This document shows positions 5,564-12,381 of a stretch of 12,996 bases of DNA, piece after piece; within the stretch, counting starts at the first letter, position 1, and each line of letters begins with the position of its first letter. Source of the stretch: Schleiferiaceae bacterium (GTDB lineage Bacteria > Bacteroidota > Bacteroidia > Flavobacteriales > Schleiferiaceae); assembly GCA_030829675.1 (NCBI GenBank), contig JAURAE010000033.1, positions 1 through 12,996 on the forward strand. The letters run 5' to 3'. The notes under the pieces are model-generated. The model searched no databases, was not told the origin of the DNA, and worked only from the letters and a program-made list of their open reading frames with translations. The position numbers and the translations under genes are program-made.

Positions 5564-7597
5564 TTATTTCCAGGTGACTGTATTAACGGTCACTGTGAAT
5601 GATTGCGGACCGGCGCTTTGCTCGATGGTCTTGACGAAGGTCAAACCATCAACTTCCTGCCACTCCTTAAATACAGTAGTAACAGTAATGTCCCCTTCCG
5701 GACCTTCTGCAGTCTCTACACTCATATATAGTAAACCTGTAGCTACATCGAAGTAGTGCGTTTGCTCGCCTTCCGTGATTTGGTAGACGTCCTTACCATT
5801 GACAAGGGTTTGCCCGTCGAAGGTAATGGCCTCTGGATTTTCTAACCATTCTAGTTGGCTGATCACGTACTTCGCTTCCTTAGCTGTTGAGGCCAATTCC
5901 TCTCCTTCCAACTCAGCATTGCCGCGCATACCACTGCGAGTCGCTGCGCCATCCTTGTATTCCACCTTCATCAAGGTCATGCCTTGCATGCTTTGCTCAG
6001 AGAGGTAATAATCTGGGATGTTCTTCACCGTCTTCATACCTACAGCACCCGGCATACCTGGCGCCTCAAGGCTCATTTCTTGCTCAAAAGAGGTGATGTT
6101 TTGGAATGCTTCCGCACCACCGATGGCCTCGAAGTAGTTGTTCAATACCGATTCTTTTGTGATGCCTTCCGGCATAAACAAGAAGGTCGGCGCCTCAGTT
6201 GCATTTCCTTCGGCATCAAAATATTCTACCTCACCAAAGGCGCTAAGCTTGCCCGCAACATCCTGTGCTTTACCCACCACAGTGATGGTCAACGGACCAT
6301 TCATGTAGGTATTGGCAACGCGCATCACATCCTCCGCAGTGACAGCTTCAAGGCGCGATAAGTAGTTGTTGTAGTAATCTGAAGGAAGGTTGTAACGAGC
6401 GATATTCAAGGCAAAGTTTGCCGCACTCGCCGGGCTCTCTAGCGAACGGCCAAAAGAACCGCTCAAGCTAGCTTTCGCCGCAACGAGGTCCTCTTCCGTC
6501 ACACTTTCATTTTTCATGCGGTTAATCTCGTACAAGAATTCAGTGATGGCTGAATCTGTCACTTCATTGCGCACTTTCGCCGATGCTCCGAATGTTGCAT
6601 TCAACTCGTCCACACCGAAGTTTGAGTAGGCACCATAGGTGAAGGCCTTGTCCTCACGCAAGTTGGTGAACAAACGTCCCGACATGCCGCCGCCTAAGAT
6701 TTGGTTGGCCACACGCAAAGGCTCGATGTCCGGATGGCCCTGTGGCAAGTCAATGACATTGCCCAACCATACCACAGATTGAACGGCAGAGGGCTTATCT
6801 ACCATAACGATACGAGACGATGCCGCGCGAGGTGTTTTCGCATAGTCGTGTGTAGGTACCTCAGCCGCTTTCCATTTCTTCAACGCTTTGTTGAGTTTCT
6901 TCTTGGCATCCCCTACTGTAATATCTCCGATTACTACCATGTAGGCGATGTTTGGACGGAAGTACGTATCGAAATATGCCTTACAGTCGTCTATGCTGAT
7001 GGCTTCCACGGTTGCTTCGGTCATCACCTCCCCATAAGGATGCTCAAGACCGTATAGGGCTGCACCGCGCAAGTTACCAGAGATGGCATCCGGATCGTCA
7101 GCGTTGGCCTTCAATCCAGAGATCATTTGGCTTTTGAGCTTATCAAATTCTTCTTCTGGGAAGCTAGGATTCAACAATACATCGGAAAGGATGTCAATGA
7201 GTTGATCAGTGTATTTGCTCAATCCACCTACTCGGATGGAATTGGAACCCGTACCAAAATTGGCCCCCATAAAATCTACTTCTTCATCCAAAGCAGATTT
7301 CGTGCGATTTGCCGTTCCCGCACCGATGAGATCACCGGCGATGCTTACATAACCTGCCTTTGCACCTTCTACGATCGGATCGCGGTCCAAAATCAGGGAC
7401 ATGGTGATGCGCGGGAGTTTGTGGTCCTCCACGACGAAGACCTTGAGGCCATTCTTCAATTCAAAACTTTCGTACGAACCTATTTCCGGAGTACGTGCAG
7501 GACCTGGTGTAGGTGCTGTAGATCGGTCGATGGTTACCTGAGCACTTAGGCTGATGGTAACAAGGGCGATAAATAAGGTATAGATATACTTTTTCAT
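5564..7597 (-). CDS. M16 peptidase-like protein, non-catalytic subunit with extra C-terminal domain
   Basis: A 677-residue exported protein: signal peptide in residues 1-19 (cleavage near LSAQ). Residues about 40-460 hold two M16 halves. The zinc motif HXXEH is missing: the aligned stretch reads GYVSIAGDLIGAG, so the two His and the Glu are replaced by Ser85, Asp89 and Gly88. The second half keeps the R/Y region GGGMSGRLFTNLREDKAFTYG (Arg314, Tyr321), which in heterodimeric M16 enzymes helps form the active site of the partner. Residues about 475-677 are an added beta-rich domain ending FKEWQEVDGLTFVKTIEQ, which resembles LolA/LppX-like lipoprotein-carrier folds; that likeness is only by pattern. 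Its gene lies 9 bases after the catalytic M16 gene, so the two are likely co-expressed and act as one periplasmic heterodimer. This pairing is common in Bacteroidetes. Confidence 0.9.
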   Translation of the reverse strand: MKKYIYTLFIALVTISLSAQVTIDRSTAPTPGPARTPEIGSYESFELKNGLKVFVVEDHKLPRITMSLILDRDPIVEGAKAGYVSIAGDLIGAGTANRTKSALDEEVDFMGANFGTGSNSIRVGGLSKYTDQLIDILSDVLLNPSFPEEEFDKLKSQMISGLKANADDPDAISGNLRGAALYGLEHPYGEVMTEATVEAISIDDCKAYFDTYFRPNIAYMVVIGDITVGDAKKKLNKALKKWKAAEVPTHDYAKTPRAASSRIVMVDKPSAVQSVVWLGNVIDLPQGHPDIEPLRVANQILGGGMSGRLFTNLREDKAFTYGAYSNFGVDELNATFGASAKVRNEVTDSAITEFLYEINRMKNESVTEEDLVAAKASLSGSFGRSLESPASAANFALNIARYNLPSDYYNNYLSRLEAVTAEDVMRVANTYMNGPLTITVVGKAQDVAGKLSAFGEVEYFDAEGNATEAPTFLFMPEGITKESVLNNYFEAIGGAEAFQNITSFEQEMSLEAPGMPGAVGMKTVKNIPDYYLSEQSMQGMTLMKVEYKDGAATRSGMRGNAELEGEELASTAKEAKYVISQLEWLENPEAITFDGQTLVNGKDVYQITEGEQTHYFDVATGLLYMSVETAEGPEGDITVTTVFKEWQEVDGLTFVKTIEQSAGPQSFTVTVNTVTWK

Positions 7598-7606
7598 GGC
7601 TCGGGA

Positions 7607-8935
7607 TTATTCAGCTGCCGCTGTTGGTTCTTCACTCTTTGGCAAATAGCGCAATACCACGCGGTTGTCTTTGACCAAATATTTCTGTGCCACGCGCTGG
7701 ATGTCCTCGCGAGTTACGGCGCGGTAACGCTCGAGCTCGGTGTTGATGAGGTTGGCATCACCATAATAGGTATGGTAATCAGCCAAGCTCTCTGCTATAC
7801 CCGCCATGGTTGAGTTGCTCTGTACGAACCTGCTCTCCATTTGATTTTGGATCTTCTGGAATTCACGCTCTGAGATGAGCTCGTTCTGTAAGTTGGCAAT
7901 CTCCTCTTCCAAGGCAGGAACCATGTCGTCGATGGTTTTTCCAGCATTGGCCAATGAGAAGGTGATGAAGGCACCGCCTTGCTCCAATGAGAATGGGAAG
8001 GAGAATACCTGAAGGGCCGTTTGATCTTGATCGACCAAACGCTTGTACATGCGTGAAGAAGGTCCGCCGCTCAATACTGTCGATGCCATCTGAAGCGCAT
8101 AAGCATCATCAGAGGTTTGTGGAGGCATGCGGTAGCCCATCATTACAGCAGGTAATTGGATATTATCATAGATCGTGGCCGATTTCTCCCCGCCTAGTGG
8201 TGGCTCCACTACTGTCGGTTGTGCTACCGGAGTACCGGAAGGAATATCGCCGAAGTAAGCCTCAATCAACGCTTTGGTCTTCTCAACGTCAATATCTCCG
8301 GCAATGCTCAAGGTGGCATTGTTCGGGATGTAGAACTTTTTGTAGAAGGCCATGAACTCGTCTAATTGGGCTGCATTCAAATGATCCATAGAACCGATAG
8401 GAACCCAATTATACGGATGGTCAGTGTATAAACGCTTCATCATGTTCTCCAACCAAGAACCATAAGGCTGGTTGTCTACGCGCTGACGCTTCTCTTCCTT
8501 TACCACCTCGCGCTGGGTCTCTACCCCAACGGTTTGAATGTTCGCGTGCAACATGCGCTCGCTCTCCAACCAAAGGCCTAATTCCATTTGGTTCGACGGC
8601 AATAATTCAAAGTAGAACGTGCGGTCTTGCGAAGTGTTGGCATTCAAAGCCCCGCCCGCATTGGTCACGTAGCTATCAAATTCACCGCGACCGATGTTTT
8701 CACTTCCCTCAAAGAGCAGGTGCTCGAAGAAGTGGGCGAAACCCGTGCGTTCTGGATTTTCATTTTTAGAGCCAACGTGATAGAGTACGGTTACGGCCGC
8801 AATAGGCGTGCTGTGGTCTTCGTGTAGAATGACGTGCAACCCATTGTCCAAATCGTATTCTTCAAAGGCAATGTTGTTTTGAGACCAAGCGCTTAGCGTT
8901 GAAAGCAGCAACCCGGTCAATACCATCTTTTTCAT
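7607..8935 (-). CDS. M16 family zinc metallopeptidase, catalytic subunit
   Basis: A 442-residue exported peptidase from the ATG at 8935 (MKKMVLTGLLL, signal peptide about residues 1-19). An in-frame start at 8998 would add 21 residues that interrupt the promoter region and precede the signal peptide, so it is rejected. The zinc motif is intact: His68-Phe-Phe-Glu71-His72 within GFAHFFEHLLFEG, and the third ligand Glu lies in VVKEEKRQR (Glu147 or Glu148), at the spacing expected for the family. The C-terminal half has the M16 fold, but where the partner has LREDKAFTYG this protein has LVDQDQTALQ, so the Arg and Tyr are gone. The enzyme should therefore need the neighbouring subunit to cut its peptides. 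Substrate unknown; family members degrade small or misfolded peptides in the periplasm. Confidence 0.93.
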   Translation of the reverse strand: MKKMVLTGLLLSTLSAWSQNNIAFEEYDLDNGLHVILHEDHSTPIAAVTVLYHVGSKNENPERTGFAHFFEHLLFEGSENIGRGEFDSYVTNAGGALNANTSQDRTFYFELLPSNQMELGLWLESERMLHANIQTVGVETQREVVKEEKRQRVDNQPYGSWLENMMKRLYTDHPYNWVPIGSMDHLNAAQLDEFMAFYKKFYIPNNATLSIAGDIDVEKTKALIEAYFGDIPSGTPVAQPTVVEPPLGGEKSATIYDNIQLPAVMMGYRMPPQTSDDAYALQMASTVLSGGPSSRMYKRLVDQDQTALQVFSFPFSLEQGGAFITFSLANAGKTIDDMVPALEEEIANLQNELISEREFQKIQNQMESRFVQSNSTMAGIAESLADYHTYYGDANLINTELERYRAVTREDIQRVAQKYLVKDNRVVLRYLPKSEEPTAAAE

Positions 8936-8956
8936 GAAGTATTTGTTAAGGTTGCT

Positions 8957-8964
8957 CAAATATA
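8957..8964 (-). promoter_or_regulatory. Candidate -7 promoter box for the M16 pair
   Basis: On the minus strand TATATTTG matches TAnnTTTG and ends 21 bases before the ATG at 8935. No TTG is present at -33 spacing. The same intergenic stretch carries the rplU promoter in the opposite direction. Confidence 0.5.
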
Positions 8965-9030
8965 AGGGCCAATTCAAGGCCGCCCTCACCCCCAGCAAGG
9001 ATATTCTTGCAAACTCATTTATTTTAACAC

Positions 9031-9060
9031 TTTGTTTATCACGAGATTATTTTATATTTG
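9031..9060 (+). promoter_or_regulatory. Bacteroidetes-type promoter of rplU-rpmA
   Basis: Both elements are present: TTTG at 9031-9034 as the -33 element and TATATTTG at 9053-9060 as the -7 box, with an 18-base spacer that is within the known 17-23 range. The box ends 21 bases before the rplU ATG, so the leader is short. This is the best promoter in the window and fits a highly expressed ribosomal operon. Confidence 0.82.
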
Positions 9061-9081
9061 CAGCCCTTAAAAACAAGTATA

Positions 9082-9555
9082 ATGTACGCAATTGTAGAGA
9101 TAGCAGGGCTTCAATACAAAGTTGAGAAAGACCAACGCTTGTACGTAAACCGCTTGAACGTTGAAGAAGGAAAGAAGGTTAAGTTTGACCGTGTCCTTTT
9201 GATCGAAGAGAAAGGTGATGTAAAGGTTGGCGCCCCAGTTATAGACGGTGCCCTAGTTGAGGCGACTGTCAATGGCGAAGTGAAAGGCGATAAAGTTCTT
9301 ATTTTCAAGAAAAAACGTCGTAAAGGTTACCAGAAAATGAATGGTCACCGTCAAATGTTCACTTCAATTACTATTAATAAAATCACTGCGAAGGCTCCAG
9401 CTAAGAAAGCTGCAGCGAAGGCAACTGAAGACGCGGAAGCAGCTCCTAAAAAGGCAGCGGCTAAAAAACCTGCAGCTAAAAAGGCAACAACTGCCAAGAA
9501 GCCTGCGGCTAAAAAGCCAGCGACCAAGAAAGCAGCTCCTAAAAAAGCAGAATAA
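9082..9555 (+). CDS. rplU: 50S ribosomal protein L21 with Lys/Ala/Pro-rich C-terminal tail
   Basis: A 157-residue large-subunit ribosomal protein that binds 23S rRNA. Residues 1-103 are the whole L21 domain: MYAIVEIAGLQYKVEKDQ at the start, and the RNA-binding KKKRRKGYQKMNGHRQ with the final TSITINKI. The usual length is about 103, so residues 104-157 are an extension of 54 residues made almost only of Lys, Ala, Pro and Thr in AAKKPAAKK-like units, resembling histone H1 tails; a short acidic insert (TEDAEA) interrupts it. A TTG at 9058 would add eight residues but overlaps the promoter box, so the ATG at 9082 is the start. No Shine-Dalgarno sequence is seen. rpmA follows after 11 bases, the normal L21-L27 order. 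Any function of the tail is unknown. Confidence 0.97.
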   Translation: MYAIVEIAGLQYKVEKDQRLYVNRLNVEEGKKVKFDRVLLIEEKGDVKVGAPVIDGALVEATVNGEVKGDKVLIFKKKRRKGYQKMNGHRQMFTSITINKITAKAPAKKAAAKATEDAEAAPKKAAAKKPAAKKATTAKKPAAKKPATKKAAPKKAE

Positions 9556-9566
9556 TTAGATAGATT

Positions 9567-9824
9567 ATGGCTCACAAGAAAGGTGTCGGTAGTTCGAAAA
9601 ACGGACGCGAATCAGCAAGTAAACGATTGGGTATCAAGATTTTTGGTGGCCAAGATGCAATTGCAGGTAACATCATCGTACGTCAGCGTGGTACAAAGCA
9701 CGCAGCAGGTGAGAACGTAGGTGTAGGTAAAGACCACACATTGTTCGCGCTAGTTGACGGTAAGGTTGAGTTCCGCAAGAAAAAAGACAACAAGTCTTAC
9801 GTTAGCGTTGTACCTAACGCGTAA
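9567..9824 (+). CDS. rpmA: 50S ribosomal protein L27
   Basis: An 85-residue protein that matches L27 in full: MAHKKGVGSSKNGRESASKRLGIK at the N-terminus, IIVRQRGTKHAAGENVGVGKDHTLFAL in the middle, and a basic strand VEFRKKK near the end. The N-terminal tail reaches the peptidyl transferase centre in the ribosome. The protein starts directly with MAHKKG, so it lacks the N-terminal extension that Firmicutes remove by cleavage. It is the second gene of the rplU operon and is followed 24 bases later by an intrinsic terminator. Confidence 0.98.
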   Translation: MAHKKGVGSSKNGRESASKRLGIKIFGGQDAIAGNIIVRQRGTKHAAGENVGVGKDHTLFALVDGKVEFRKKKDNKSYVSVVPNA

Positions 9825-9848
9825 CGATAATTTTGTTTTAGACGAAGG

Positions 9849-9877
9849 AACCCGGTTCGAAAGAATCGGGTTTTTTT
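9849..9877 (+). terminator. Intrinsic terminator of rplU-rpmA
   Basis: A 10-bp stem (AACCCGGTTC 9849-9858 with GAATCGGGTT 9863-9872, one G-T wobble) closes a GAAA tetraloop and runs into seven T (9871-9877). The T-tract contains the stop codon of the opposing epimerase gene, so the two convergent units meet here without any spare DNA. Confidence 0.92.
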
Positions 9878-10949
9878 ATGCCTTTTCTAAGGCCTCGCGC
9901 ATGGCGCGCCCCATCTCTTGGAAGGTTTTTTCGGCGGGGCGATACCCATTCTCTAATAACGCCGCACCACTCTCACCGTTGTAGGTATTACGGCTAAAGA
10001 GCATGATGCGCATCGAAGCGCCAAAGAACCTACCTACAACAGGCAAATGCTTCAATGAATCCAGCGTCCGCATGCGACGAAGCCAAGGGTCGCGGTTCAG
10101 TGGTCGTAATTTTTGATCACGGCCGAGCGCATCGCGCAGCCCACACAGAAGGTCATGGAATTCTGGGTTGGAGCCCACTGCCACGAAGGGACCTTGTAAG
10201 CGCTCGCGATGCGCTCGGCCCACAATTTCAGCTACGTCCCTAACATCTACCATTCCGGTACGACCGTCCGTACTGATGGGAAGTTTCTTGTGCCACAAGC
10301 GCCACCACAATTCCTGCGGCGAGGCGGAGATTGGGCCCATGCCAACGATGACCCCTGGGCGAACAATGCTAATACTCATTCCTTCTTGATGGGCTCGCCA
10401 CACCTCAAGTTCACTTAAAATCTTGCTCTTGGCATACGTGCCTATGGAGTCTTTGCTCTTGTTGGGTTGGAAGTCGGCTACCTCTAGGACAGTTTCTTCG
10501 TCCAGGGCAGCAGTATTTCCCATAACTGCAATGCTAGAGATCTGTGTGAAGTGTTGGGCGTTCAATGCTTCGGCAAGCAACAATACCTCTTCCGTCAAAC
10601 GAACATTGGGATTGGACCCGGAGGTGCCCTTATTTACATCAATGACTGCCGCGGCGTGGATGATTTCCCACTGATGATCTTGAGCCGGCAAGGCAGTAAT
10701 AGCCTCGTGGTTATTCAGTAGATCGAGCGGAATCCAATGTACCTGTGGGTGCTTATGGAGGGTGTGGGATTCGAGTCCGAGGAAGGTGGCGGTCATCTCC
10801 AATTGCTCGAAACTACTCAAGGCGCGGTAGGCACAATAAATGGGCCCTGGGTGTGCTGGGCGACCTGTTAATCCTAGAAGATCGGCTAGGATGAATGAAC
10901 CTAATTGGCCCGTTGCTCCAGTTATGAATATTGCTGCCGTACTTTCCAT
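9876..10949 (-). CDS. NAD(P)-dependent epimerase/dehydratase-like protein (extended SDR)
   Basis: A 357-residue soluble protein of the extended short-chain dehydrogenase/reductase type. Residues 8-17 form the nucleotide-binding loop ITGATGQLGS (Gly11, Gly14 and Gly17 of GxxGxxG). The catalytic set is visible: Ser138/Ser139 in QISSIAVMG, Tyr172 and Lys176 in TYAKSK. RPGVIVGMGP follows as in family members acting on nucleotide sugars or similar substrates. HAAAVIDV (about 98-105) is the usual NAD-loop strand. Residues about 280-357 form a C-terminal substrate lobe with no recognisable signature, so sugar epimerase, dihydroflavonol-type reductase or 3-beta-hydroxysteroid-like activity all remain possible. 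It stands alone, divergent from mrp and convergent with rpmA. Its upstream gap of 59 bases has only a weak TAGGTTTT box in this direction. Confidence 0.88.
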   Translation of the reverse strand: MESTAAIFITGATGQLGSFILADLLGLTGRPAHPGPIYCAYRALSSFEQLEMTATFLGLESHTLHKHPQVHWIPLDLLNNHEAITALPAQDHQWEIIHAAAVIDVNKGTSGSNPNVRLTEEVLLLAEALNAQHFTQISSIAVMGNTAALDEETVLEVADFQPNKSKDSIGTYAKSKILSELEVWRAHQEGMSISIVRPGVIVGMGPISASPQELWWRLWHKKLPISTDGRTGMVDVRDVAEIVGRAHRERLQGPFVAVGSNPEFHDLLCGLRDALGRDQKLRPLNRDPWLRRMRTLDSLKHLPVVGRFFGASMRIMLFSRNTYNGESGAALLENGYRPAEKTFQEMGRAMREALEKA

Positions 10950-10981
10950 CGATTAAAACCTAATGTGAAGGTAGTGGTTAT

Positions 10982-10989
10982 TACTTTTG
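10982..10989 (+). promoter_or_regulatory. Candidate -7 promoter box for mrp
   Basis: TACTTTTG matches TAnnTTTG and ends 19 bases before the mrp ATG. No TTG lies at -33 spacing. The gap is shared with the divergent epimerase gene. Confidence 0.45.
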
Positions 10990-11008
10990 TAACCCTATTT
11001 CTTTCCCT

Positions 11009-12133
11009 ATGAAAAAAGCTGATATACAAGAAGCATTGAGCCAGGTAGGCAACAGCACGGAAGCCAATATTGTGGCGGCTGATCTAGTGCGTAATATTCA
11101 GGTTTTCGGGGACGAGGTGATTGTAGATGTAGAAAGCATCAGCCCGACCCTACAGAGCAAAAAGAAATTAGAGGTTGATATTATGAAGGCCATTCACGAC
11201 CGAGTGAATGAGAAAGCCAAGGTGGTAGTGAATGTGAGCGTGAGTGAGCGTGCTAAGGACACCCCCGCTAATCCCATTAAGGGCGCACCGATCCCGGGTG
11301 TACAAAATATCATAGCCATCGCCTCTGGCAAGGGTGGTGTGGGAAAGAGTACCGTAACAGCAAACCTGGCGATCACCTTGCAAAAGATGGGCTTTAAAGT
11401 GGGACTTATTGATGCAGATATCTATGGGCCTTCGGCGCCTTTGATGTTCGATGTGCAGCATGCCAAACCCATGAGTGTTCATGTGGACGGTAAAAATAAG
11501 ATGGGTCCTGTTGAGGCTTATGGTGTTAAGATAATGTCGCTAGGATTTTTCGCGCAAATGGACCAAGCCGTGGTATGGCGCGGGGCGATGGCAACGAAGG
11601 CCTTGACGCAACTAATTCATGATGCACACTGGGGAGAATTAGACTTTCTACTCGTAGATCTCCCTCCAGGAACAGGAGATATTCACCTTAGCATGGTACA
11701 AAACGTACCCGTGACCGGTGCTGTAATAGTAAGTACCCCACAAAAGGTGGCTTTGGCAGATGCGCGAAAGGGAGTGGCCATGTTCAAAATGGACCAAATC
11801 AGTGTGCCGGTTCTCGGACTTATCGAGAACATGAGTTATTTCTCGCCACCGGAGCTGCCGGAGAACAAATACTACCTCTTTGGAAAAGAAGGTGCACAGA
11901 ATTTGGCGAAGCAGTTAGACATTCCATTCTTAGGAGAACTGCCGTTAGTACAAAGCATCCGCGAAGCGGGTGATGTGGGACGTCCTGCTGCCTTGCAAGA
12001 AGGAACAGCCATACCGTTGGCTTTTGAAGAAATCACTCGTAATATTGTATCAGAGGTAGCAAAGCGCAATGAGAACCTTCCTCCCACTGAGATTGTGAGG
12101 ATTACGACCATGGCAGGATGCTCAACAAAATAG
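11009..12133 (+). CDS. mrp: Mrp/NBP35-family Fe-S carrier ATPase
   Basis: A 374-residue cytoplasmic protein. Residues 1-80 are an MIP18/DUF59-type domain; residues about 98-350 are the ParA/MinD-like ATPase. Walker A is GKGGVGKST (107-115); the next conserved motif is DADIYGPS (135-142); Walker B is LLVDLPPGTGD (214-224). Mrp/ApbC proteins carry Fe-S clusters to target enzymes. In many homologues a CPxC motif follows ENMSYF; here that stretch reads ENMSYFSPPELPENKYY, with no cysteine. The only cysteine in the protein is Cys371, in the tail TTMAGCSTK, which I recall in other Bacteroidetes Mrp proteins. A NifU-domain gene follows after three bases, which supports an Fe-S role. The ATG is preceded by no Shine-Dalgarno sequence. 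Family sure; exact mechanism of cluster binding unclear. Confidence 0.95.
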   Translation: MKKADIQEALSQVGNSTEANIVAADLVRNIQVFGDEVIVDVESISPTLQSKKKLEVDIMKAIHDRVNEKAKVVVNVSVSERAKDTPANPIKGAPIPGVQNIIAIASGKGGVGKSTVTANLAITLQKMGFKVGLIDADIYGPSAPLMFDVQHAKPMSVHVDGKNKMGPVEAYGVKIMSLGFFAQMDQAVVWRGAMATKALTQLIHDAHWGELDFLLVDLPPGTGDIHLSMVQNVPVTGAVIVSTPQKVALADARKGVAMFKMDQISVPVLGLIENMSYFSPPELPENKYYLFGKEGAQNLAKQLDIPFLGELPLVQSIREAGDVGRPAALQEGTAIPLAFEEITRNIVSEVAKRNENLPPTEIVRITTMAGCSTK

Positions 12134-12136
12134 GTT

Positions 12137-12370
12137 ATGAGCGATCTGATTCCACGCATAGAAAAAGCACTTGACGAAGTTCGTCCCTTCCTTGCTAATG
12201 ACGGCGGAGATGTGAGCGTCGTTGCTGTTGAGGGAACTACTGTTAAGGTCCAATTTCATGGAGCTTGCGTCGGTTGTAAGGTCAGCGATTTCACCTTAAA
12301 AGGCGGTATTGAAACCACCATCAAAAAGTACGTACCGGAAATTGAGAACGTCGTCTCAATCAACGAATAA
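12137..12370 (+). CDS. NifU C-terminal (Nfu-type) Fe-S scaffold protein
   Basis: A 77-residue protein made only of the NifU C-terminal domain. The signature GACVGCKVSDFTLKGGIE holds the cluster-binding Cys44 and Cys47 (CxxC), and VRPFLANDGGDVSVVAVEG is the classical N-terminal part of the domain. Nfu proteins bind a [4Fe-4S] or [2Fe-2S] cluster between two subunits and pass it on. The start is three bases behind the mrp stop, so the two are a translational unit and probable partners. The gene precedes serS by 11 bases, and all three look co-transcribed. Related names are nfuA or nfu; no symbol is assigned because the longer NfuA architecture is not present. Confidence 0.94.
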   Translation: MSDLIPRIEKALDEVRPFLANDGGDVSVVAVEGTTVKVQFHGACVGCKVSDFTLKGGIETTIKKYVPEIENVVSINE

Positions 12371-12381
12371 ATCTAAACAGC

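Noticed and set aside
8968..8986. Short inverted repeat GGCC-aattcaa-GGCC between the M16 and rplU genes
   Set aside because: Arms of only four bases occur by chance; no T-tract or box alignment supports a function.
8936..8998. Longer N-terminus for the catalytic M16 peptidase
   Set aside because: The extra 21 residues precede a complete signal peptide and overlap the probable promoter box at 8957-8964.
9058..9081. TTG start of rplU eight codons upstream
   Set aside because: It lies in the last bases of the -7 promoter box and the L21 family begins at MYAIVEI.
9341..9575. Open frames in two other phases over the rplU tail
   Set aside because: They are by-products of the low-complexity Lys/Ala codons and have no independent domain or start signal.
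10950..10960. TAGGTTTT-like box for the epimerase promoter on the minus strand
   Set aside because: It misses the final G of TAnnTTTG and has no -33 partner, so it was not listed as a feature.
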